Below, piece after piece: positions 1 through 5,409 of a stretch of 7,572 nt of DNA (position 1 is the stretch's first letter; each line of letters begins with the position of its first letter). The notes beneath the pieces were generated by a model. The model made no database searches and had not been told where the DNA came from. It saw only the letters and a list, made by a program, of their open reading frames with translations. A program made the translations under genes and the position numbers. This DNA is from Anaerolineales bacterium UBA3940 (GTDB taxonomy: Bacteria > Chloroflexota > Anaerolineae > Aggregatilineales > UBA3940): positions 1 through 7,572 of the forward strand of contig DGDY01000162.1 in the NCBI GenBank assembly GCA_002385675.1, given 5' to 3'.

Positions 1-177
1 ATAAGTATATCCCTCAAGCGGTTCAACCTTTTCCTCAGTTAAGATCTTTCCTCCAGTGTCTACTATAATTTTACTGCCATCCGGTAATGTTTTTTCTCGT
101 GTTTCTTCTACTTCTCCACATCCAACAAGGTTGATCATTGCTAAACATAATACAAGCAGAAAACTTATGAATTTCAA
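1..177 (-). CDS. Partial small lipoprotein (N-terminus only), foreign A+T-rich segment
   Basis: An open frame of 59 codons runs off the window edge, so only the N-terminus is visible. It starts at TTG (bases 175-177), with a GGGGTGA Shine-Dalgarno a few bases upstream. A Lys at residue 2 is followed by a hydrophobic stretch (about residues 3-18) and a lipobox L17-V18-G19-C20, so Cys20 should be lipidated and the protein anchored on the outer face of the membrane. The mature part begins GEVEE and is charged, with an LPDGSK stretch; I recognise no domain. Low G+C (65 of 180 bases), codons such as TTA, ATA and AAA, and the TTG start look like Bacillota and unlike everything right of base 245. 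It may come from another organism joined by assembly. The lipoprotein call is fairly sure; its function is unknown. Confidence 0.65.
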   Translation of the reverse strand, partial: MKFISFLLVLCLAMINLVGCGEVEETREKTLPDGSKIIVDTGGKILTEEKVEPLEGYTY

Positions 178-245
178 CTGAATCACCCCAAGCCACTCTA
201 CCTCAAAACATATTTTTAATCTTAAAAACTGCCGTACCCTCAGCA

Positions 246-276
246 GGAGAGGGGAATATACCGGGGTCGGGGTGAG
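246..276. repeat. Truncated copy of the G+C-rich palindromic intergenic element
   Basis: Two blocks match the right half of the element at 5244-5403. GGAGAGGGG (246-254) resembles GGAGAAGGGG at 5351-5360. CCGGGGTCGGGGTGAG (261-276) resembles CCGGGGCGGGGATGAG at 5384-5399, with two single-base gaps. Only one arm is present: the partner arm that should lie to the left is missing, and A+T-rich sequence stands there instead. This places the left limit of the host-genome sequence at about base 240. The similarity is to low-complexity G+C-rich sequence, so homology is probable, not proven. Confidence 0.45.
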
Positions 277-294
277 AGCATTCGGCCTGAATCA

Positions 295-324
295 AAAAGG
301 TCGCCCCGTGTGGGGCGACCTTTT
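295..324 (-). terminator. Strong intrinsic terminator, potentially bidirectional
   Basis: A perfect inverted repeat, AAAAGGTCGCCCC (295-307) and GGGGCGACCTTTT (312-324), closes a four-base loop GTGT. The nine-pair G+C-rich core is followed by T runs in both directions: TTTTT on the minus strand (294-298) and TTTT on the plus strand (321-324). It lies 18 bases beyond the stop codon of the gene at 343-702 and should end that minus-strand transcript. It could also stop plus-strand transcription. Confidence 0.92.
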
Positions 325-342
325 GCTCAACTGTACCGGATG

Positions 343-702
343 CTACTTGACGCGCACGCCACCGGTAACCGAAATTTCCTTGCGATACTGCTTCAACCAG
401 CCGTACTTCGCAGGGTCCTCGATGATGAGGTTGTCGAGCGCCTCCGCATCATAGACCACTCGCGTCCCCTCGGAGGCCAGCCGGGCATAGCCGGTGCCAT
501 CGGACCAGCTCTCGCCGCGATACTCCAGCAGCATTTCGAGACGCTGCTTGGCCCTTGCTACAACCGGGTCTACCTCTTCCTCCACTTCGGAAAGGCGCTC
601 GCGCGCCTCCCGGATGAGCGCAACCATTTCCGCAATCTCCTCGTCCACGGATTTGATCGCGTTCGGGTCAAGCCGCTCACGGTTGCGAATATCCTCAGCC
701 AT
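343..702 (-). CDS. Hypothetical 119-aa coiled-coil protein
   Basis: I do not recognise a family with confidence. The start ATG (700-702) has a GAAGAGG Shine-Dalgarno seven bases upstream, and the TAG stop is followed by the terminator at 295-324, so this is a real gene. Residues about 16-62 are predicted as a charged, Glu/Arg-rich helix with heptad character, probably a coiled coil. The C-terminal half has a different composition: a GYARLASEGTRVVYD stretch (71-85) that looks like beta strands, then a YGWLKQYRK motif (100-108) and a basic VRVK end. A coiled coil followed by a small strand-rich domain broadly recalls phage Gam-type host-nuclease inhibitors, but no diagnostic residue supports that, so it is only a lead. 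No signal peptide or membrane segment is seen, so it should be cytoplasmic. It sits 168 bases downstream of the Vps62-like gene and may have its own promoter. Confidence 0.85.
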   Translation of the reverse strand: MAEDIRNRERLDPNAIKSVDEEIAEMVALIREARERLSEVEEEVDPVVARAKQRLEMLLEYRGESWSDGTGYARLASEGTRVVYDAEALDNLIIEDPAKYGWLKQYRKEISVTGGVRVK

Positions 703-733
703 ACAAATACCTCTTCAACCAACAACGCGTACG

Positions 734-750
734 AGCTTATATTTTACCTC
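734..750 (-). promoter_or_regulatory. Weak candidate -10 region before the 119-aa coiled-coil gene
   Basis: On the minus strand, TAAAAT (complement of 741-746) matches TATAAT at five of six positions and would give a leader of about 30 bases before the ATG at 702. No good -35 hexamer stands 16-18 bases upstream. The rest of the 703-870 gap holds an 8-base direct repeat ATACAGGC (774-781 and 841-848) and no convincing terminator for the gene ending at 871, so read-through from that gene is equally possible. Confidence 0.25.
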
Positions 751-870
751 ATCCGGGCCCATACCGCGATGATACAGGCGCTTTTTTATGGCTGATTTAG
801 GTGGCGCGCATCGCACATATCAAACCTAAAACTGCTCTTTATACAGGCAAAGAAAGCCTATCCGGCTGCT

Positions 871-2721
871 CTAAGCCCACATCTCGCGCAGGTTCTCCCA
901 CAGGATGTACAGTGCCATGAGCACAACCAGCCCGATCACAATCGGCTGGAAGAAGTTGATCAGGATGATGACCGCCGCGACGAGCGCCAGCACCACCGTC
1001 ACCAGTACGACAAGCTGCCCCAGCCAGCGGCGGAAGGCCGCCTCCAGCACGAGGATCAGCGCCAGCAGGATGCCCAGCCCGATCCACAGCGGTTCTTCAA
1101 ACACGATCAGCGCGACGAACGCCAGCGCCACCAGCCCGATGCTGGTCGCCGCCCACAGTTCTGCGAGGAGCCCCAGCCGGAGTTGCTCATCGCTAAGGGG
1201 CCGGTGCCCGCGCCGGATATGCGCGCGGATCGGCCCGTAATCGCCCTCGCGCAGCCGTTCGATATGGTGCTCCAGCGCTTCGAGCAGCGCTTCATCCCGC
1301 GCAAGCTGCGCGCGCGCCTCGTCAAGCTGCGTCCTGAGCGCCTCCATCTGCTGGGCCTGCTGCTCAAACAGCGGCTTAAGGTGCGGCAGGCCGCGCATCG
1401 CGTCCATTTCCACGCCCAGCCGCATCAACTCGGTATGTGTGTGCTCGATGAGGTCGTTCAGTTCGTCGCGCCGGTTCAGGATGGCCGCCCGCCTGCCGAA
1501 GGCGCGCTCCAGCGCACGGCTCGGCGGCGGGACTTTCTCCAGCCCGGCCCAGCCAACCGGATCGTACCACGCACGGCGCACCGAGCCGTCCCGGTTGTAC
1601 ATCGGCCCGGCGGGGGCGTCCTCGCCGGCAAACGGATCCTGCATGTAGAAGCCCCACAGGCCGCGATACAGCCGCACCCAGTCCGGCACGGGGTCCAGCA
1701 GGATAGGTTCGTCCCACTCACGCTCCTGGCCCGGCCCGATGCCGCGCCCGTCGCCGCGTGCGTAGTCGATAAACGGGATGCGGAAGATGTTGAGCGCGGG
1801 CTGATCGGGCGGGTGCGTAAGCTGCACCCCCCAGTATTCCTCCAGCGCCTCGTTGCGCGCCTTCTGGATGCGGTCGGCCAGCTGGACGAGCGGGCGCATA
1901 AACGGCAGGTCGATCTCGGTGAGGTACTCGCCGGGCTGGAAGTAGCTGGCGTGCGAACCGGCGGCGACGTACACAACCGGATGCTCCCCAACCTTGTCGA
2001 GTTCGGGGTCCGTCCAGTGGCGGCGCAGATCGTCGCCGAAGTAATCGTGCGAGGCATACGCCACCCACTCCGGCTTGATCTGGTGGTCGTCGTCCTCGTA
2101 CACGTAGATGCTCACCTGCTCCCAGTCGGCCTCATGGTCGTTGATGCCGAAGAAGCCGGAGCGCCAGTTGTTATACGCGTAGAAGAACCAGTACTGGAGC
2201 ACAATCCAGTCCTGGTCGCGCACGACGCGGCCATAGTAGCAGGTATGCGGAGACTCCCGCATGATGCGCTCGTAGGTCATTGAGGCGGCGGCGGCAGTAT
2301 CGCCGGGGATGCGCCCCCGCGCCAGCAGCACGAGCGACAGCAAGGCCTCCACAAAACGGGAAATGTAGCCAACGCGCGCCAGCCTGCCCCGCCCCGCCTC
2401 AAACACGTCCAGTTCGTCACGCTCCTTGCGGCGGCGGCTCTCCTCAAGCTGGTAGCGGGCGAGGTCGGCCAGGTTCAGCGGCTCGATGAACTGGAGATAG
2501 GTGACGGCGTCGAAGCCCTCAGCGCGGTGCTCGGCCAGCTTCTCCAGCGTGAGCTGGCCCTCCGGCACGAGGCACCGGGCCGCCGACCCGCTGCGCTGGA
2601 TCCACAGGCTGCTCTCGCGCACGTAGGCTTCGGCGCTCATCGGGAAGAAACGCTCGCCGCGCGTGTAGCGCAGCACCGGCTCGAACCGCCTCAGCAGGGC
2701 GATGTCTTCAGCGCGTCCCAT
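871..2721 (-). CDS. Vps62/DUF946-like domain protein with coiled coil and four C-terminal membrane helices
   Basis: This 616-residue protein has three parts. Residues about 10-400 look like the Vps62 (DUF946) family, known mainly from fungi and plants but also found in bacteria. Recognisable landmarks are RFFPMSAEAYV (24-34), QYWFFYAYNNW (176-186), DHEADWEQV (195-203), YASHD (222-226) and GSHASYF (255-261). Residues about 412-492 form a long Glu/Arg/Gln-rich coiled coil. Residues about 524-610 hold four hydrophobic helices (near 526-541, 545-561, 567-590 and 593-608), so the protein is probably tail-anchored with the large domain facing the cytoplasm; no N-terminal signal peptide is seen. The biochemical role of the family is not established. 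The cluster of His, Asp and Glu suggests a metal site, which is inference. The ATG at 2719-2721 is chosen because GAGGA lies about ten bases upstream; it overlaps the upstream membrane-protein gene by 14 bases, so the two are probably translationally coupled. An in-frame extension to 2787 would begin with a Cys/Trp-rich stretch unlike a protein N-terminus. Confidence 0.85.
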   Translation of the reverse strand: MGRAEDIALLRRFEPVLRYTRGERFFPMSAEAYVRESSLWIQRSGSAARCLVPEGQLTLEKLAEHRAEGFDAVTYLQFIEPLNLADLARYQLEESRRRKERDELDVFEAGRGRLARVGYISRFVEALLSLVLLARGRIPGDTAAAASMTYERIMRESPHTCYYGRVVRDQDWIVLQYWFFYAYNNWRSGFFGINDHEADWEQVSIYVYEDDDHQIKPEWVAYASHDYFGDDLRRHWTDPELDKVGEHPVVYVAAGSHASYFQPGEYLTEIDLPFMRPLVQLADRIQKARNEALEEYWGVQLTHPPDQPALNIFRIPFIDYARGDGRGIGPGQEREWDEPILLDPVPDWVRLYRGLWGFYMQDPFAGEDAPAGPMYNRDGSVRRAWYDPVGWAGLEKVPPPSRALERAFGRRAAILNRRDELNDLIEHTHTELMRLGVEMDAMRGLPHLKPLFEQQAQQMEALRTQLDEARAQLARDEALLEALEHHIERLREGDYGPIRAHIRRGHRPLSDEQLRLGLLAELWAATSIGLVALAFVALIVFEEPLWIGLGILLALILVLEAAFRRWLGQLVVLVTVVLALVAAVIILINFFQPIVIGLVVLMALYILWENLREMWA

Positions 2722-3181
2722 TGTTCTTATCCTCGATGGGGAGAAACGCCACGTGCACGCCCGGCAGCAGCAGGTACACCACCACAAACACGGCGTACAC
2801 CAGGATCAGATAGCTGTAGAACGGCGCGGAGACAAAGTACAGCACCAGCCCCAGTATCAGGCTCAACGCCTGGGAGAACATCACCTGATGCCAGGCGCTC
2901 CGCCACTGCTGCAAAATCGTCAGGATGGCGAAGAACCCGGAGCCGATAATCATGATAATGCCCAGGATTTCAAGCACCTGGAAGGCCTCCGGCCCACCCT
3001 CCAGCACCTCGCGGATGGTCAGGTTATCGGTTTCGGAGACGAGGTATATGCCCAGGGCAAAGTGACCGGCCATCTGCCCCAGCAGCAGGAGCATCACCGC
3101 GACGACCGGCCAGGGACGTTTGCGAACCCGGGGGGCAGCGTGCTCCTCGGTCGCCTCGCGTTCGATGGGAACGTTAGCCAT
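2708..3181 (-). CDS. Four-helix membrane protein of unknown function, coupled to the Vps62-like gene
   Basis: The 157-residue product has a charged N-terminal tail (residues 1-22, rich in Glu and Arg) and then four hydrophobic segments at about 24-47, 69-91, 103-119 and 122-143, ending in a short polar tail. The basic RVRKRPW stretch before the first helix predicts a cytoplasmic N-terminus (positive-inside rule), which with four helices puts both ends in the cytoplasm. I recognise no named family. The ATG at 3179-3181 is preferred over an upstream ATG at 3265, because the upstream frame would translate the purine-rich leader (GGAGGGAGAGGG) and part of the inverted repeat. The Shine-Dalgarno for 3181 is not ideal (GAGAG close to the ATG, stronger GGAGGG further away). 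Its stop codon lies inside the start of the next gene, so the two products are likely made together and may form a membrane complex. Confidence 0.75.
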   Translation of the reverse strand: MANVPIEREATEEHAAPRVRKRPWPVVAVMLLLLGQMAGHFALGIYLVSETDNLTIREVLEGGPEAFQVLEILGIIMIIGSGFFAILTILQQWRSAWHQVMFSQALSLILGLVLYFVSAPFYSYLILVYAVFVVVYLLLPGVHVAFLPIEDKNNGTR

Positions 3182-3219
3182 GCGCTCTCGTGTTTCCCTC
3201 TCCCTCCTGTCAGTCTGTA

Positions 3220-3300
3220 CTGCGCCGCTCTCCTTGATCCAACCAGCCCATACCCCCGGAGTCAACCGGCGGGCGCAAGCCGCCGGGGAGAGCGGCGCAG
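3220..3300. repeat. Structured intergenic inverted repeat between dodecin and membrane-protein genes
   Basis: CTGCGCCGCTCTCC (3220-3233) and GGAGAGCGGCGCAG (3287-3300) are perfect 14-base reverse complements, 53 bases apart. Directly inside the right arm is a second perfect stem, CCGGCGG (3266-3272) with CCGCCGG (3280-3286), and a seven-base loop. The two stems abut, so RNA from either strand could stack them. No T run follows in the minus direction, so this does not look like an intrinsic terminator. It lies in the leader of the membrane-protein gene, whose Shine-Dalgarno region (GGAGGGAGAGGG) carries a GGAGAG-like sequence that could compete for the CTCTCC arm. It may be a leader regulatory structure or a palindromic repeat. 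A weak TTGACT hexamer lies inside the loop. Confidence 0.7.
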
Positions 3301-3318
3301 GTGAAGCTCCCCGGTCCG

Positions 3319-3567
3319 TCAGTCGATGGACTCCTCGATGACAGTCGAGTCGCCCATCGTGTCCTCCAGCGTGAAGCCGATCTTGATCGTCACCTGCCAG
3401 TACGCGACTCTGCCCCCCTCAATGTAGCCGCGTGTGTCGACCACCTCAAACCAGCGCATGTTCTTGATCGTCTTATTGGCGCGGGCAATGGCGTTCTGGA
3501 TCGCGTCCTCCATGCTCACGGTTGACGACCCGGTCAGCTCGATCTTCTTGTAAATATGATCAGGCAT
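3319..3567 (-). CDS. Dodecin family flavin-binding protein
   Basis: The 82-residue product matches dodecin closely in length and sequence. Dodecins form hollow twelve-subunit cytoplasmic shells that bind flavins (riboflavin, FMN or FAD) in pairs and act as storage or quenching proteins. Diagnostic stretches are [10 protein letters not shown] (6-15), [11 protein letters not shown] (20-30), the RWFEV stretch with Trp39, and [11 protein letters not shown] (55-65). Trp39 and Gln58 stand where the flavin-stacking Trp and flavin-contacting Gln of the archaeal protein lie. The ATG at 3565-3567 has a GGAGGG Shine-Dalgarno at good spacing; a longer in-frame reading to 3789 would overlap the upstream gene and adds nothing dodecin-like. 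An extended -10 promoter 44 bases upstream suggests it can be expressed independently of the upstream run. It follows a probable flavin/F420 enzyme gene, which fits a flavin-handling role. Confidence 0.93.
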   Translation of the reverse strand: MPDHIYKKIELTGSSTVSMEDAIQNAIARANKTIKNMRWFEVVDTRGYIEGGRVAYWQVTIKIGFTLEDTMGDSTVIEESID

Positions 3568-3610
3568 TCTGTCCCTCCGGTGGCTGCTTGCGAATAATGC
3601 GTGGACCTCG

Positions 3611-3619
3611 ATTATAGCA
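3611..3619 (-). promoter_or_regulatory. Extended -10 promoter for dodecin
   Basis: The minus strand reads TGCTATAAT (complement of 3611-3619): a perfect TATAAT with the TG of an extended -10. No -35-like hexamer is visible 17 bases upstream, as is common for extended -10 promoters. Transcription would start near 3604 and give a leader of about 37 bases that contains the dodecin Shine-Dalgarno. A+T-rich sequence is rare in this G+C-rich region, which makes the match more telling. Confidence 0.55.
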
Positions 3620-3641
3620 GGCTGCCGCGCGATCCTTCCCC

Positions 3642-3887
3642 CTAGCCGCGCGGCACCGGCACCGGGCCGGTCATCTGCACGAGCGCAATGACGACCATCG
3701 CAACGCCGAGCGCTCCGCAGATCACCCGCGCACGGTCCCGCCCGACACGCCGCACCAGCCAGGCCGCGCCGCCCGCGCGGAAGAACCAATCCCAGTTATA
3801 CACACTGGCGACAGCCCCCACCCCGCCGACCACAAACAGCAGCAGGATCACGGTAGACGACAGGGCAATGGAAATATCCGGGCGCAT
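3642..3887 (-). CDS. Small two-helix membrane protein, Imm17-like
   Basis: The 81-residue product has hydrophobic segments at about residues 7-28 and 55-73, separated by a basic loop that contains the stretch YNWDWFF (29-35) and then a [16 protein letters not shown] region (46-61). This layout, with N-W-x-W-F after helix 1 and a G-R-x-x-A-R motif leading into helix 2, resembles proteins annotated as Imm17 family immunity proteins (from memory of the family). No toxin gene is nearby, so an immunity function is not supported here and the match may mark only a shared small-membrane-protein fold. The ATG at 3885-3887 has a GAGGAA Shine-Dalgarno and begins eight bases after the dehydrogenase stop codon. 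A longer reading from 3932 would overlap the dehydrogenase by 37 bases and lacks such a site. It is very likely cotranscribed with the dehydrogenase. Confidence 0.75.
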   Translation of the reverse strand: MRPDISIALSSTVILLLFVVGGVGAVASVYNWDWFFRAGGAAWLVRRVGRDRARVICGALGVAMVVIALVQMTGPVPVPRG

Positions 3888-3895
3888 GGCGTTCC

Positions 3896-4717
3896 TCACT
3901 CGTCCAGGCGATAGTATTTGCGGATGCCCCACTCAAAGAGGCGACCCGGAATGAAAGGGCGCAGCGCGATCATGGCGCGCTGGGCCAGCGGCCCGACGGT
4001 GTAGCGCACCTTCGGGCGCGGCGTCTCGATGATGCGGCGTATAAGCCGCGCCGCCTGCTCGGGGTGCGCGCCCGACTGCTCGTCGGCTTCCATCACCCCG
4101 ACACAGCGCCGCGCGCGCTCGCCGTAGGGGCTGGACTCCGTCGACTCCGATGTCCACTGGCGCTGTGCGGTGAACCCGGTGCGGAAGTCGCCCGGCTCCA
4201 GCAGGGCCACCCGCACCCCGAAAGGCGCGACTTCCATGCGCAGCGCCTCGGTCAGCCCTTCCAGCGCGAACTTGCTGGCGCTGTACCAGCCCTGGAACGG
4301 CAAGCCGACGCGCCCGCCGAGCGAGCTGACGTTGAGGATGAACCCGCTGCCCTGCCGCCGCATCACGGGCAGCGCCGCCCGGCACACTCGCAGCACGCCG
4401 AGCAGGTTCACGTCAAGCTGGCGCATCGCCTCCTCAGGCGTCGTCTCCTCGACCGCCCCGGCGATGCCGTACCCGGCATTGTTCACGACGACATCGAGCC
4501 GCCCCTCCTGTGTGACGATGTGCTCGACGGCCTGCCGCACCGAGGCCTCGTCGGCGACGTCCACTTGCAGCAGCGGGAAGGGCAGTTCCGGCGCAGCCTC
4601 GGGCTTGCGGCTCGTGCCATAGACGCGGTAGCCGTGCTCATGCAGATGCTCGGCGGTGGCGCGGCCCAGGCCGGACGACGCGCCGGTGATCAGGACGACG
4701 GGTTGGGAAGGCTTCAT
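3896..4717 (-). CDS. Classical short-chain dehydrogenase/reductase (SDR)
   Basis: The 273-residue protein is a complete classical SDR: a cytoplasmic NAD(P)-dependent oxidoreductase with a Rossmann fold. It shows the cofactor-binding TGASSGLG (11-18), an acidic residue after strand 3 (VDVAD, 52-56), NNAG (79-82), the structural Asn104 and the catalytic Ser131 or Ser132, Tyr145 and Lys149 (YSASK), followed by the PG motif (175-176). Arg37 after strand 2 in TSRKP favours NADPH over NADH, an inference from family rules. The C-terminal stretch RYTVGPLAQRAMIALRPFIP (238-257) resembles SDRs acting on lipid-like or ketone substrates, but the substrate cannot be read from the sequence. The ATG at 4715-4717 has an AAGAGAGAG Shine-Dalgarno. 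The gene follows the PPOX gene after 29 bases and precedes the small membrane-protein gene by 8, so these three form an operon. Confidence 0.95.
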   Translation of the reverse strand: MKPSQPVVLITGASSGLGRATAEHLHEHGYRVYGTSRKPEAAPELPFPLLQVDVADEASVRQAVEHIVTQEGRLDVVVNNAGYGIAGAVEETTPEEAMRQLDVNLLGVLRVCRAALPVMRRQGSGFILNVSSLGGRVGLPFQGWYSASKFALEGLTEALRMEVAPFGVRVALLEPGDFRTGFTAQRQWTSESTESSPYGERARRCVGVMEADEQSGAHPEQAARLIRRIIETPRPKVRYTVGPLAQRAMIALRPFIPGRLFEWGIRKYYRLDE

Positions 4718-4746
4718 GTGGCTGGCTCTCTCTTGTGATGAGTTAT

Positions 4747-5172
4747 TCAGACTCCCTGGACGCGGATGTGCGAAAACTTCACGCGGATCGGCTGCGAGTA
4801 TATCTGCGACATGCTCTCAGGCGTCAGCCCGATGTTCTGCATGCCCCGGCGGTACTTCTCGATATAGGCCGGGTTGTCCTTGACGGCGGGCGCGGAATCA
4901 TCGAGTGTCGCCCGCCCCAGAAACACGACGACGTCGGCGCCGCGCTCGTCGCTGTTGAAGTTGACGGCAACCCGGTCATTATTGCGGATGTTGCGCACCT
5001 TGAGCGACTGCGGCGGCGTGTAGATCGTGATCTCGTCGCCGCCCTCCCACACGAACCAGACCGGCGTCGGCTGTGGGACGCCATCCGGGCTGACGGTCGT
5101 GAGCCACACGACCGATTCGCTGCGCAGCCGCTCGGCGGCATGGGCGCGATTGGCGTCGGACAGGTTGAGCAT
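4747..5172 (-). CDS. PPOX-class split-barrel protein, probable F420- or FMN-dependent oxidoreductase
   Basis: The 141-residue product belongs to the pyridoxamine 5'-phosphate oxidase-like split-barrel family, small cytoplasmic dimers that bind FMN or F420. It is closest, by recollection, to the TIGR03667 (Rv3369-like) subgroup annotated as F420-dependent. Landmarks are the strand pair VVWLTTVSPDGVPQPTPVWF (21-40), the ITIYTPPQSLKVRNIRNND stretch (48-66) with Lys58, where the cofactor phosphate is usually bound, VAVNF (68-72) and the closing VKFSHIRVQG (131-140). Which cofactor is used cannot be decided from the sequence, and no F420 biosynthesis gene is in view. The ATG at 5170-5172 has a GAGGGGGG Shine-Dalgarno. 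The gene is first in the PPOX, SDR and small membrane-protein run, and lies just downstream of the palindromic element that separates it from moeA. Confidence 0.9.
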   Translation of the reverse strand: MLNLSDANRAHAAERLRSESVVWLTTVSPDGVPQPTPVWFVWEGGDEITIYTPPQSLKVRNIRNNDRVAVNFNSDERGADVVVFLGRATLDDSAPAVKDNPAYIEKYRRGMQNIGLTPESMSQIYSQPIRVKFSHIRVQGV

Positions 5173-5243
5173 ATTCCCCCCTCTTTTTGCTGTTCGCTCA
5201 CTTTCGTAACTGCCGGGGTCTTGCCTACCATCGATAGGGCTGC

Positions 5244-5403
5244 CCCCCTCACCCCCGGCGAGCCATCAGGCTCGCCGACCCCTCTCCCACAGGGGGCGAG
5301 GGGTGTTTGCTCACCGGGAGCCGGTAAATTTTCCCCTTCTCCCCTCTGTGGGAGAAGGGGTGCTCCGGGCCGCCGCAGGCGGTCCGGGGCGGGGATGAGG
5401 GGG
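5244..5403. repeat. Multi-branched G+C-rich palindromic intergenic element
   Basis: Outer arms CCCCCTCA (5244-5251) and TGAGGGGG (5396-5403) are perfect complements and continue inward as CCCCC with GGGG. Inside lie three stems. CGGCGAGCC (5256-5264) pairs perfectly with GGCTCGCCG (5269-5277) around ATCA. The ACCCCTCTCCCACAGGGGG arm (5278-5296) pairs with 5341-5361 with two single-base bulges and encloses a small ACCGG/CCGGT hairpin (5313-5325). CCGGGCCGCC (5365-5374) pairs with GGCGGTCCGG (5378-5387) with one wobble. Outside, TAGGGC (5235-5240) pairs imperfectly with GCCCCTA (5406-5412), which contains the moeA stop codon. The design is that of a REP- or MITE-like element; no coding capacity and no clear target-site duplication are seen. 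It may also end moeA transcripts, though it lacks a T run. Confidence 0.8.
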
Positions 5404-5409
5404 TCGCCC

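Noticed and set aside
213..228. TTTTTAA-TC-TTAAAAA as a hairpin or terminator
   Set aside because: The two-base gap cannot form a loop with the full stem, and the pairs are all A-T; it is more likely A+T-rich promoter sequence of the lipoprotein gene.
797..832. TTTAGGT/ACCTAAA inverted repeat after the Vps62-like gene as its terminator
   Set aside because: Only six to seven pairs around a loop of more than 20 bases and no T run at the right position.
1183..2283. 366-codon open frame on the plus strand
   Set aside because: It is the opposite strand of the Vps62-like gene, with no recognisable domain and no leader signals.
3568..3789. 74-residue N-terminal extension of dodecin
   Set aside because: It overlaps the small membrane-protein gene and adds non-dodecin sequence; family length and the GGAGGG site favour the start at 3567.
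3642..3887. A toxin-immunity module
   Set aside because: The Imm17-like protein has no toxin, secretion or repeat-rich neighbour in the window.
3888..3932. 15-residue extension of the small membrane protein
   Set aside because: It overlaps the dehydrogenase gene and lacks a ribosome-binding site, whereas GAGGAA stands just before the ATG at 3887.
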